Below, one piece after another: positions 6,409 through 14,779 of a DNA stretch of 19,885 nt. A program made the translations under genes and the position numbers. The notes below the pieces were generated by a model. It was not told the origin of the DNA and searched no databases. It saw nothing but the letters and a program-made list of their open reading frames with translations. The DNA is taken from the NCBI GenBank assembly GCA_029779385.1, contig JAKPAQ010000328.1, forward strand, positions 1 through 19,885, given 5' to 3'. This DNA comes from Actinomycetes bacterium (GTDB taxonomy: Bacteria; Actinomycetota; Actinomycetes; Propionibacteriales; Nocardioidaceae). Positions within the stretch are counted from its first letter, which is position 1, and each line of letters begins with the position of its first letter.

Positions 6409-9400
6409 TCATTGGAAGTCGCGTGAGCGATGGCCAGGGGGCAGGCCCGGATCAAGGAGCCGTTCGATCTTCTCGGCGATCAAGTTGACCGCACCCTGCT
6501 GGTGTTCCAATCGGCCCTGAATCACGACGGCGGCACTGGTTCTGGCGACCTTTCGGTGCCGCTGCCAAACCGCCTCGAATACGACGACGTTTAGCATGCC
6601 GGTCTCGTCTTCGAGGTTGAGAAAGGTCACCCCGCCGGCGGTATACGGACGCTGGCGATGGGTGATCAGCCCGCCGACTGTTACTCGGCGGCCGGGTTCG
6701 CGCTTGGCCAACTCCCCCACCGACAGTGCCCCACCGGCAGCCAACCGGCCCCGCAAGTGCGCGAACGGGTGCTCCGTCGGCGAGATTCTGGTGGCCGCCA
6801 GATCGGCCAAAGTCAATTCGACTTCGCTCATCAGCGGCAGCATCGGCGGCGGCGCCACGATGGCGGTGCCAGCGAGTCGGTCCTGACTGTCGGTGTAGCC
6901 GGCGTTCCAGATCGCTTGGCGCCGCGTCAACCCGAAAACATCAAACGCGCCGGCAGTGGCCAACTGTTCTTGTTGCGCCCGGCTCAAACCGCACCGACGC
7001 ACCACATCTGCCATGTCGACGAACTCGCTCTCGGCGCGCGCGGCGACTATCCGTTCCGCGTCGGCCGCCGAAATCTGCTGCACCGAGGTCAACCCCAAGC
7101 GAACCGCATGATTGCCGTCGAGTCGATGTTCGCGGTGATCGGGCGGCGCAGTCGAATCGAACGGACCCACCGGTGGCTGCTTGGCCGTTCGACAATGTGG
7201 ACTGCCAGTTGGTCCCTCGCGGCCAGCAAGTGGCTCAAGATCCGCGTGCACGCCCGAGGCCAGAATGCAGGGCTTGTTGATCTGGACGCCGTGCCGGCGC
7301 GCATCGGCCACGAGCGACTGCGGCGAATAGAACCCCATCGGTTGCGCGCGCAACAAGCCGGCGAGGAAGGCGGCCGGGTAGTGCAGTTTCAGCCAACTGC
7401 TGGCATAGACCAACAGCGCAAAACTGATCGCGTGGCTTTCGGCGAAACCGAAGTTGGCGAACGCCTGAATCCGGCCGTAAAGGTCGTCGGCCAGTTCGCC
7501 GGTTATGCCCTTGTCGGCCATCCCCGAATACAGCTGCTCGCGCAGTCGGCCGATCTTCTCGATGCCGCGCTTTGATCCCATCGCCCGACGCAACAGATCG
7601 GCTTCATCGCCGGTGCAACCGCCCAGCGCCATCGCTATCTGCATCAACTGCTCTTGGAACAGCGGCACCCCCAGCGTCCGCTCCAGAATCGGTTCAAGCA
7701 CCGGGTGCGGGTAGGTGATCGCCTCCTCTCCAAGTTTTCGCCGGATATACGGATGTACCGCACCACCTTGAATCGGGCCGGGCCGAATCAGCGCGATCTC
7801 TACGACCAGTTCGTAGAATCGGCGCGGGCGCAGTCTGGGCAAAGTGCCGATCTGGGCGCGACTTTCCACCTGGAATACGCCGATCGAGTCGGCCCGACAG
7901 AGCATGTCGTAGACGCCCTGCTCTTCTTTCGGGATTGAGGCGAGAGTCCAGCGTTCGCCCACTCGCTGCTCGACCAGATCGAAGGTGTACTGAATCGCGC
8001 CGAGCATCCCCAGGCCCAACAGGTCGAACTTCACCAACCCCATATAGGCGCAGTCGTCCTTGTCCCATTGCAGGACGGTGCGTCCGGGCATCCGCGCCTT
8101 CTCGATCGGCACCACCTCGCCGACGGGCCGTTCAGTCAGCACCATCCCGCCGGAGTGGATTCCCAAATGGCGAGGAGCTTTCATCGCCTGCTCGGCCAGC
8201 GCCACCACGGGCGCCGGAATATCTCCTGGCTCCTCGGTTCGGATGGCTGACCACGACTCGATTTTCTTGCTCCAAGCGTCCTGCTGCCCGACCGAATAGC
8301 CGAGCACTTTTGCCATATCGCGCACGGCCGACTTGGGCCGATAGCTGATCACATTGCAGACTTGGGCGGCATTTCGCCGACCGTACGTCTGATAGACCCA
8401 CTGGATGACTTCCTCGCGGCGATCGGAATCAAAATCGACGTCAATGTCTGGCTCCTCGTCACGGGTGGAGGCCAAGAACCGTTCGAACGGCAAGCCGTAG
8501 GCGATCGAGTCGACCGCGGTGATACCTAGGGCGTAGCAAACTGCAGAGTTCGCCGCCGAGCCCCGCCCTTGGCACAAGATCCCTTGGCCGCGCGCAAACG
8601 CGACGATGTCGTGAACGATCAGAAAGTAGCCGGCAAAGTCTTTCGATTCGATTACTGCCAATTCGCGCTGGAGCCGGGTCTCGGCATCGGCGCGGATGTC
8701 TTGGTAAAGCCGGTCGGCGCCCACGCGGACGAGTTCGCGCAACCAGCTCATCGGCGTGTGCCCCGCCGGCACCTGCTGCTTGGGTAACTTCGGTGAAGCT
8801 TTACGCAAATCGAAGGCGCAGTCGGCGGCGATCTCAACTGATCGGGACATCGACCCCGGCCACCTCGCGAACAGGGCCGCCATTTCTTTACCCGACCGCA
8901 GGAACGGCGGCGGGGCCAACCAGCCGTCCAGTTCGGCCAGACTCCTCCTGGCGCGGACGGCGGCGAACGCTTGGGCCAGGCGCGTATCGGCCACCCGGGC
9001 GGCGTGGACGTTTCCGGTGGCCACCGTCGCCAGACCAAGTTCGCCAGCCCAACTCGCGAGCGCGTCGTTCGTTCGACTGTCTTCAGCCGAGCCGCTGGCA
9101 GTCAACTCCACGACCACCGAATCAGACCCGAACAGGTCAACTAGCCGCCGCAAACCCGGCAACCCCTCGCGGCGAGTCCAGCCTTTGCGACAGCCGGTCA
9201 GAACCGTCCAGTTACCGCGCCCGCGGTCGACTAAATCGTCGAGGTCGTACTTGGGTTGCCCTTTCTGCTCACCGGCAAGATTTGCTTCGGTGATTGCCGA
9301 GGCGAGCGCGTGGTAACCCTGCACACCGCGCGCCAACACCAGCAGGTGGTCGCCTTGCGGGTCGGCGATTCCGGCTTGCGGCGCGGTCAGCCCCAAAGAA

Positions 9401-9765
9401 AGTTCGGCCCCGTAGACGGTGCGCAGTTGATGCAGTTGGGCGGCTTCAGCGAATCTAGCGGCGCCGCTGAACCCGTCGTGGTCGGTCAGTGCCAGCGCAG
9501 TCAACCCCAGCCGAGTCGCTTCGGCAACCAAATCTTCAGGGCCGCTGGCCCCATCGAGGAAGCTGTAGTTGCTGTGGCAATGCAGTTCGGCGTAGGGCAC
9601 GGTCATTTCTGGTCGCACGGGCTGTTCGGCTGGGTCGTAAGCACCACGCTTTCGGGAGAACGCCGGGCCGTCACCGCCGTCTGGCGGCGGCGACGGATCA
9701 CGCCAGCGACCCGATAACCGGGCCTCAAGTTCTCGCCAGGAGATATCTGGGTTGTGCCACGCCAT
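6409..9765 (-). CDS. dnaE2: Error-prone DNA polymerase III alpha subunit DnaE2
   Basis: A C-family polymerase of 1118 residues, the translesion polymerase of the actinobacterial SOS mutasome. The N-terminus (MAWHNPDISWRELEARL, then FSRKRGAYDP) matches the DnaE2-specific leader I recall from Mycobacterium, supporting this start despite a weak GGGTG ribosome site. A PHP domain begins at about 55 (ELHCHSNYSFLDGAS, LALTDHDG). The palm has GRGSAANSAVCYALGI, then PDIDVDFD (439-446) with catalytic D440 and D442, and KFDLLGLG with D581. The helix-hairpin-helix region includes GFAESHAISFALLVYASSWLKLHYPAAF. An OB-fold lies at about 1024-1104 (VTVGGLITHRQRPYTAGGVTFLNLEDETG). About 37 residues near 848-884, rich in Pro, His and Gly, look like an insertion. 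The gene starts 42 bases after imuB and should follow the LexA promoter at 12045-12073. Confidence 0.96.
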   Translation of the reverse strand: MAWHNPDISWRELEARLSGRWRDPSPPPDGGDGPAFSRKRGAYDPAEQPVRPEMTVPYAELHCHSNYSFLDGASGPEDLVAEATRLGLTALALTDHDGFSGAARFAEAAQLHQLRTVYGAELSLGLTAPQAGIADPQGDHLLVLARGVQGYHALASAITEANLAGEQKGQPKYDLDDLVDRGRGNWTVLTGCRKGWTRREGLPGLRRLVDLFGSDSVVVELTASGSAEDSRTNDALASWAGELGLATVATGNVHAARVADTRLAQAFAAVRARRSLAELDGWLAPPPFLRSGKEMAALFARWPGSMSRSVEIAADCAFDLRKASPKLPKQQVPAGHTPMSWLRELVRVGADRLYQDIRADAETRLQRELAVIESKDFAGYFLIVHDIVAFARGQGILCQGRGSAANSAVCYALGITAVDSIAYGLPFERFLASTRDEEPDIDVDFDSDRREEVIQWVYQTYGRRNAAQVCNVISYRPKSAVRDMAKVLGYSVGQQDAWSKKIESWSAIRTEEPGDIPAPVVALAEQAMKAPRHLGIHSGGMVLTERPVGEVVPIEKARMPGRTVLQWDKDDCAYMGLVKFDLLGLGMLGAIQYTFDLVEQRVGERWTLASIPKEEQGVYDMLCRADSIGVFQVESRAQIGTLPRLRPRRFYELVVEIALIRPGPIQGGAVHPYIRRKLGEEAITYPHPVLEPILERTLGVPLFQEQLMQIAMALGGCTGDEADLLRRAMGSKRGIEKIGRLREQLYSGMADKGITGELADDLYGRIQAFANFGFAESHAISFALLVYASSWLKLHYPAAFLAGLLRAQPMGFYSPQSLVADARRHGVQINKPCILASGVHADLEPLAGREGPTGSPHCRTAKQPPVGPFDSTAPPDHREHRLDGNHAVRLGLTSVQQISAADAERIVAARAESEFVDMADVVRRCGLSRAQQEQLATAGAFDVFGLTRRQAIWNAGYTDSQDRLAGTAIVAPPPMLPLMSEVELTLADLAATRISPTEHPFAHLRGRLAAGGALSVGELAKREPGRRVTVGGLITHRQRPYTAGGVTFLNLEDETGMLNVVVFEAVWQRHRKVARTSAAVVIQGRLEHQQGAVNLIAEKIERLLDPGLPPGHRSRDFQ

Positions 9766-9807
9766 CAGTGCACCCGCCCGACCGGCGGATTGGCTATTGG
9801 CGACTGC

Positions 9808-11355
9808 CTAGTCATAGCGCGCCTCGGTCCACCATTGGCCGTTCTCAACGACCATCAGCCAGGCGCTGCCGTCGACGCCGACCACTTGGAACCTAGCGAT
9901 CCTGCGCGCAGCGGCCTCGTCCCACCATTGCTCGTCGACTGGCCACGGCCCGGCCCAAGCCGCGACCGGTTGCCAGTCGACCGAATCGGCTGGCTGAAAC
10001 TGCGCCGGTGCGGCCGAGACTGCACCTCGCCCACTCACCCGAACTGGCGCACCTGCCGCCCCGACGACTTTGGCCGGCTGCGGATTAGCGAAAACGGTGG
10101 CTGGCGCCGGCGCCGGCACGCTGCCCGGCCAAGGTTGGTTGCGGGGCCGCTTGGCTACGGCGAGTTCACCCCATGGCGCCGACAGTCTGCGGTCGGCCGG
10201 GCCACGCCCACCTTGAACGCCAACGGATCGTACGCCCTCTGGCCCGACCAGCGCCTGAATCCGAGCCAGGGATCGTTCGACCTGCTCATTCGGCCCGCCA
10301 CCGAACAGACCTTCGGCGTGATCGCCAATCGACTCGACTTGGACCGGCACGAACCGGACTGCAACCACCGGCGCGGCCGGCGGCTCAGCCAGAAGTTGCC
10401 AACGCAGTCGGTCGAGCACATCGGTTGAGGAAAACCAGCGCGGGTGGCGCCAAACCCGGCCGGTAGATCCGTGGTTCGACTCGGCCTCGGTGTCTACTTC
10501 GATTCGCAGGTTCACACACACTGAGCCGGCCGCATCCAGCGCGCTGATGAATCCCTCTGCACTTTGGCGACAACTGAACACGACCGCGTCTGAGCGCTCC
10601 AGCGGCGGCTCAAAACTCACCGCTGCGGTTAGCTCCGGCGGCGGCACTCGCCGACCGACAGTTCGCGGTTCAACACCACTTGCCAAACTGTGCAGCAGGA
10701 GCCCGTGCGGACCGAACCTCGCCAACACATCCGCGGCCGCCAACGCCGCGAAGTCGCCGAGGCGGTGCAGGCCGAGGCGACGAAGCAGAGTGACTAGTTC
10801 TAGGCCAGCGCCTTTCTCCGGCCCGGCGTTGGCGATATCGAGAACTTCTACGGGCAAGTCACGCAAATAATCAAAGTTCTTACCCGGTGGCACGATTACC
10901 AGTTCTTGAGTCGCCGCCTGCCGGGCAGCCAACTCGGCAACAAAAACCCCATCAGCGATGCCGATGCGCACATCCCAAACGCCTTGATCAACCAGCAGTT
11001 CGGTAAGGATCGCTGCGGCCTCTGCCTCGCCGCCGTAGAACTTTTCTGGCACCGTCAGCGCCGCCAGCCCCGGTCGCAGCAGGCTGACGGTCGGGCTGAA
11101 CTGGTCGATCACCGTCAGCACCTCGTCGAATGCTTTGGCGTCGACCTCAGCACGATGGTCGACCACGACAAGGTCTGGACATCTTGACTGAGCATCGCGG
11201 CGGCGCATCCCACGTCGAACGCCGTTTGCTCTTGCCTGCGGCGTGCAGGCCAACACGATCCCCTTGGCAAATACTGCGAGTGCCGTATCGGCCGGCCGGT
11301 CCGCCAATGCCACCAGCGCGGGCCAATCGGGAACCCAGACAACTAATTGCCGCAT
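9808..11355 (-). CDS. imuB: ImuB, catalytically inactive Y-family polymerase-like mutasome protein
   Basis: A 515-residue protein with the fold of a Y-family polymerase (DinB/UmuC type), acting as the adaptor between DnaE2, ImuA' and the sliding clamp. The N-terminus VVWVPDWPALVAL replaces the active-site DxDxF motif: one Asp (D10) is kept and the first is lost. The position of the SIDE motif reads LRPGLAAL (about 92-99), so the acidic pair is missing. Other family features are ARANGVRRGMRRRDAQSRCP, GIADGVFVAELAAR, LRRLGLHRLGDFAAL (helix-hairpin-helix), the QGGRGPADRRLSAPWGE segment, an Ala/Pro-rich linker (about 400-455) and a conserved C-terminus (QWWDEAAARRIARFQ to NGQWWTEARYD). I see no clear QxxLF clamp-binding peptide. 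The ATG overlaps the imuA' stop by one base (TAATG). Confidence 0.93.
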   Translation of the reverse strand: MRQLVVWVPDWPALVALADRPADTALAVFAKGIVLACTPQARANGVRRGMRRRDAQSRCPDLVVVDHRAEVDAKAFDEVLTVIDQFSPTVSLLRPGLAALTVPEKFYGGEAEAAAILTELLVDQGVWDVRIGIADGVFVAELAARQAATQELVIVPPGKNFDYLRDLPVEVLDIANAGPEKGAGLELVTLLRRLGLHRLGDFAALAAADVLARFGPHGLLLHSLASGVEPRTVGRRVPPPELTAAVSFEPPLERSDAVVFSCRQSAEGFISALDAAGSVCVNLRIEVDTEAESNHGSTGRVWRHPRWFSSTDVLDRLRWQLLAEPPAAPVVAVRFVPVQVESIGDHAEGLFGGGPNEQVERSLARIQALVGPEGVRSVGVQGGRGPADRRLSAPWGELAVAKRPRNQPWPGSVPAPAPATVFANPQPAKVVGAAGAPVRVSGRGAVSAAPAQFQPADSVDWQPVAAWAGPWPVDEQWWDEAAARRIARFQVVGVDGSAWLMVVENGQWWTEARYD

Positions 11356-12038
11356 TAGCCCGCCACCTGCCGTTCAACCCCCCGCTGAGGCTGCTGCTGC
11401 GCGGCCGAAACGCCCTCAAATACTGGCGAAACATCAGCTTCAGCGCTTGGGAACCACAGCCGGCGCGAACCGGTGACGCGGCCACCGCGTTCGACCACGA
11501 CGGTCACCTGGCGAGAGACGAGATGGCCGTGGCCTTCATCGGGACCAGACCAGACTGGGTCTTGCCAGCGCAGACGCGCATCGGCGCGCGGCCAGTCACC
11601 CACCGCGACTAAGGCGGCTTGGCGCTGGTGCAATCTAGCGCGTAGGCGACCTGCTTCGCGTTCGGGCAAGCCCACCTGATCGACCATCACGATCCCGACC
11701 GAGTCGGCGAGCGCGCCCAGCACTGAAGCCGGGTCAGCGCCAGCGTCGGGAATCCAAACCGTGCGCTCCAGCAAGACGCCTACCTCGGCCGCCGCCTCAA
11801 CCCCCACCCGGTCAGAGCCGACGATCGCGCACCAAGCGCCATCGGCCGAAGGCCCGGCCAGCAGCAAAAACGCCAGGCTAGGAACGTCAACGGCGTAGAC
11901 GCCGCCGGGCTGCAACGAAAGCAACCCCTCAAGTGCCGGGTGGGTGGACAGCGAAAGCACCGACGGCCGGCCCTGCAGCTGCCCGATCTGGGCGCGCAAG
12001 TCCGCTACGACGCTCGACTTCGTTCCGGCTAGGGCCAT
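11355..12038 (-). CDS. imuA': ImuA' (ImuA-like SOS mutagenesis protein)
   Basis: A 227-residue RecA/SulA-fold-like protein corresponding to mycobacterial ImuA', a required partner of ImuB and DnaE2 in damage-induced mutagenesis. The sequence is poor in sharp motifs and has no P-loop. Recognisable segments are LRAQIGQLQGR at the N-terminus, LSLQPGGVYAVDVPSLAFLLLAGPS, WCAIVGSDRVGVEAAAEVGVLLER, SVGIVMVDQVGLPEREAGRLRARLHQRQAALV and VTGSRRLWFP. Identification rests on these plus its place as first gene before imuB and dnaE2 under a LexA box. The ATG at 12038 coincides with the predicted transcription start (seven bases after the -10), and no Shine-Dalgarno precedes it. The mRNA is therefore probably leaderless, which is common in actinobacteria. 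Confidence 0.87.
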   Translation of the reverse strand: MALAGTKSSVVADLRAQIGQLQGRPSVLSLSTHPALEGLLSLQPGGVYAVDVPSLAFLLLAGPSADGAWCAIVGSDRVGVEAAAEVGVLLERTVWIPDAGADPASVLGALADSVGIVMVDQVGLPEREAGRLRARLHQRQAALVAVGDWPRADARLRWQDPVWSGPDEGHGHLVSRQVTVVVERGGRVTGSRRLWFPSAEADVSPVFEGVSAAQQQPQRGVERQVAG

Positions 12039-12044
12039 TCAACT

Positions 12045-12073
12045 AGTATCGAACATTTGTTCGAACTAGTCAA
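12045..12073 (-). promoter_or_regulatory. SOS promoter of imuA'-imuB-dnaE2
   Basis: On the minus strand there is -35 TTGACT (12073-12068, five of six), a 17-base spacer, and -10 GATACT (12050-12045, four of six). The first base of the imuA' ATG is the seventh base after the -10, so a leaderless transcript is predicted. The LexA box occupies nearly the whole spacer, an arrangement for tight repression. Confidence 0.78.
12049..12064. promoter_or_regulatory. LexA (SOS) box
   Basis: TCGAACATTTGTTCGA is a perfect 6-4-6 palindrome matching the actinobacterial/Gram-positive LexA consensus (CGAAC-N4-GTTCG). It ends 11 bases before the imuA' ATG and fills the spacer between the -10 and -35 elements. 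Short ACTAGT palindromes flank it at 12042-12047 and 12065-12070. Confidence 0.94.
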
Positions 12074-12092
12074 TCGGGTCGACCGGCACTGC

Positions 12093-13799
12093 TCAACTCG
12101 AGAGTTCGATCGTTCCGCCGGGGATCGCATCCAACAGTCGGCGGGTGTACTCCTGCTCCGGATTCACAAACACCGAATCGACACTCCCGCGCTCGACCAT
12201 CTTGCCTTTTTCCATCACCAAGACTTCATCGGCGATCTGGCGCACCACGGCCAAGTCATGGGTGATGAACAAATACGAAAGACCAAGTTCGGCCTGCAAG
12301 TCGGCCAACAGTTTCAGGATCTGAGCCTGAACCAAAACGTCCAACGCGCTGACCGCCTCGTCGAGGATGACAGCCTCTGGTTCGAGCGCTAGGGCCCGAG
12401 CCACTGCCACCCGCTGACGCTGACCGCCAGAAAGCTCACTTGGGTATCTGCGCGCCACCGACCACGGCAGCGAAACCTTGTCGAGAAGCTCTCGCACCTT
12501 GGCCTCGCGCTCAGACTTGGACCCGATCGCGTGGGTACGCAACGGCTCTTCGACCGAGCGGAAGATCGAATACTGCGGATCAAGTGAGGCATAGGGGTTT
12601 TGGAACACCGGCTGCATCTGCCGCCGGAAAGCAAGCTGCTGATGCTTGCCCTTCAACGTCGAGACATCGACCCCGTCAAACTCAACTACGCCACTGGTCG
12701 GCTTCAGCAAATCCAGCACCATGTTCGCCACGGTGGATTTACCAGAGCCAGACTCGCCAACGATTGCCATTGTCGTACCGCGGCGCAGTTTGAACGAAAT
12801 ATCGTCAACTGCAGTGAACTCGTTCTTATCCCACGGCGCGCCACCGGGGATGGTAAAAACCTTGGTCAGATTCTTTACCTCGATGATGGTCTCTTTGCCG
12901 CGACCGAACTCGCTGCCCGCCGCCGCGACCTCGTCTGCGGTCTCTTCAGCAACTTCTTGAGCCGCTTCGCGGATATGGGTCCGGTTCTGCGCCAATAACC
13001 GCTGGGAGGCCAACGAAGGCGCACTAGCGATCAGCCGCTTCGAATACGGGTGCTGAGGGTCCTGCAAAATCTCTAGGGCCGGGCCGGACTCGACGACTTG
13101 ACCCTTGTACATAACCACCAGATGGTCGGCGCGCTCGGCCGCCAAACCGAGGTCGTGAGTGATCAACAGCACCGCCACGCCAAGCTCATCAGTTAGCCGG
13201 TCGAGATGATCGAGAATCTGCTTTTGCACCGTCACGTCCAGCGCACTAGTTGGCTCGTCGGCAATCAACAGTTTCGGCCGCGCGGCCAAACCCATTGCAA
13301 TCAAGGCGCGCTGGCGCATACCGCCACTGAACTCGTGCGGGTACTGCTGAGCGCGACGAGCAGCATCAGGCAGTCCGGCCTCCTCGAGCAACTCAACAAC
13401 TCGACGATCGGCCTCTTTGCCCGTGGCGACGCCGTTGACTTCTAGCGCCTCAGCGATCTGTTTACCGACCCGGATCAACGGGTTCAGGTTGCTCATCGGG
13501 TCTTGGGGCACTAGACCAATCTCAGAGCCGCGAACCGCGAGAATCTTCTTCTTGTCGGCGTTGGCGATCTCCTGGCCGTCAAACAGGATCGAACCACCAG
13601 TGACTCGTCCAGTTCCTGGTAGCAGCCCGATAATCGCGTGCGCCGTCGTGGACTTGCCCGAACCAGACTCGCCCACAATCGCGACAGTCTGACCTGGGTA
13701 GATCGTCAGCGAGGCACCTCGAACCGCCTGAACTTCGATCTTCTCTTGGCTAAATGCCACTTGAAGATCGGTGACCTGCAACAACGGTGTTGGATTCAT
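12093..13799 (-). CDS. Peptide-type ABC transporter, fused double ATP-binding protein (DppD-DppF-like)
   Basis: A 568-residue protein with two complete ABC ATPase domains that power a dipeptide/oligopeptide/nickel-family importer. Domain 1 (about 5-260) has Walker A GESGSGKS (K49), signature EFSGGMRQR (156-164), Walker B LLIADEP with E182, and the THD switch histidine. Domain 2 (about 306-562) has Walker A GESGSGKS (K354), signature ELSGGQRQR (455-463), Walker B VILDEA with E481, and THD. Each domain is followed by the family peptide-export-site pattern (HPYSKRLIAS and QEYTRRLLDA). An acidic/Ala-rich linker (about 270-305) joins them. The ATG overlaps the stop of the upstream permease in ATGA. 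No clear terminator separates its stop from the SOS promoter 20 bases downstream. Confidence 0.95.
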   Translation of the reverse strand: MNPTPLLQVTDLQVAFSQEKIEVQAVRGASLTIYPGQTVAIVGESGSGKSTTAHAIIGLLPGTGRVTGGSILFDGQEIANADKKKILAVRGSEIGLVPQDPMSNLNPLIRVGKQIAEALEVNGVATGKEADRRVVELLEEAGLPDAARRAQQYPHEFSGGMRQRALIAMGLAARPKLLIADEPTSALDVTVQKQILDHLDRLTDELGVAVLLITHDLGLAAERADHLVVMYKGQVVESGPALEILQDPQHPYSKRLIASAPSLASQRLLAQNRTHIREAAQEVAEETADEVAAAGSEFGRGKETIIEVKNLTKVFTIPGGAPWDKNEFTAVDDISFKLRRGTTMAIVGESGSGKSTVANMVLDLLKPTSGVVEFDGVDVSTLKGKHQQLAFRRQMQPVFQNPYASLDPQYSIFRSVEEPLRTHAIGSKSEREAKVRELLDKVSLPWSVARRYPSELSGGQRQRVAVARALALEPEAVILDEAVSALDVLVQAQILKLLADLQAELGLSYLFITHDLAVVRQIADEVLVMEKGKMVERGSVDSVFVNPEQEYTRRLLDAIPGGTIELSS

Positions 13800-14779
13800 T
13801 CGCGGTTCCTAGACTTCGAATCAAGAGCATCACTGATGGCATCGCCCAACAGGATGAAGCCAAGCGAGGTGATTGCCAATGCGGTGGCTGGCCAGAACAT
13901 CACGCCAAGGCGGATACCGGAACGAACTTGCACCTGAGCTGCGGCCAAGTCGTTGCCCCACGAGACGACACCGGGAGGAAGACCTAGTCCCAAGAAAGAG
14001 AGTGTCGCCTCGGCCACGATGTAAACACCGAGCGAAACGGTGGCCAATACGATCACGGCCGACATTGAGTTGGGTACTACGTGACCCCAAAGGTTCGCCC
14101 GGCGCGTCTTGCCGATGGCGCGGGCTGCGTTGACGAACTCTAGGTTCTTCACCTCCAGCACCGAGCCGCGCGCAATACGAACCACTTGCGGCCAGCCAAA
14201 GGCCGCTAAGGCAAAGACGACGGTAAAAATCGAAGCCCAGTAGCCGCGGTTTGGCCACAGGTTGTTGATCACCGAAATGCCCACCAACGCGCCCAGCAGC
14301 AACGGGATGGCAAAGAAAATGTCGGCGATGCGTGAAACCAGCGTGTCAGTAATGCCGCCGTAGAAACCAGCAAAGGCGCCCAGCAACACACCAGGCAGGG
14401 TTACCACCAAAGTCGCAAAGAGACCGACGAGGACTGAGGCTCTCGCGCCGTAGATTGTTCTGGCGAAAACGTCATAGCCTTGTTTGTCGAAACCGGCGAT
14501 ATGCCCCTTACTGGGGCCATCAAGGCTTCGACTTAGGTCCGCATAGGTCGGATCGATATCGGTGAACAACTGTGGGAAGCACACCACGATGGTGACTACC
14601 GACAAGATCGCCGCAGAAACCCAGAAAAGCCAGTTTGAGCGCAGTTGCTTCCACGCTTCCTGCCACTGATTTTCAGGGCTTCCAGTGTCGTCAAACGAGC
14701 CGGTGTCGGCCAGCGGAGTTTCCTCCACCGCCGCGACAAATCGTTCCTGACCGGGCAGGGCAATAGGAGACTCAGGCAT
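13796..14779 (-). CDS. Peptide-type ABC transporter permease (DppC-like)
   Basis: An inner-membrane permease of 327 residues, the second of the pair. A hydrophilic N-terminal stretch of about 58 residues (MPESPIALPGQERF onward) precedes the first membrane helix (LFWVSAAILSVVTIVVCFPQ), and five or so further helices follow. The ATPase-contacting EAA loop reads EFVNAARAIGKTRRANLWGHVVPN. I chose the ATG at 14779 because GAGGA precedes it by six bases; an in-frame ATG at 14821 would add 14 residues (MLICCTPGS) inside the upstream gene without such support. The gene overlaps the upstream permease by eight bases and the downstream ATPase by four, so the three are probably translationally coupled. 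Confidence 0.94.
   Translation of the reverse strand: MPESPIALPGQERFVAAVEETPLADTGSFDDTGSPENQWQEAWKQLRSNWLFWVSAAILSVVTIVVCFPQLFTDIDPTYADLSRSLDGPSKGHIAGFDKQGYDVFARTIYGARASVLVGLFATLVVTLPGVLLGAFAGFYGGITDTLVSRIADIFFAIPLLLGALVGISVINNLWPNRGYWASIFTVVFALAAFGWPQVVRIARGSVLEVKNLEFVNAARAIGKTRRANLWGHVVPNSMSAVIVLATVSLGVYIVAEATLSFLGLGLPPGVVSWGNDLAAAQVQVRSGIRLGVMFWPATALAITSLGFILLGDAISDALDSKSRNRE

Noticed and set aside
6391..6411. Possible terminator after dnaE2 (CGCA/TGCG repeat).
   Set aside because: Only four pairs with an eight-base loop; not a credible terminator.
6658..7575. Long open frame on the plus strand opposite dnaE2 (305 codons).
   Set aside because: Antisense shadow of dnaE2; no recognisable domain and no context as a gene.
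12039..12130. Possible terminator after the double ATPase gene (AACTC/GAGTT repeat around the stop).
   Set aside because: The stem is five bases with a two-base loop and no T tract, too weak to call.
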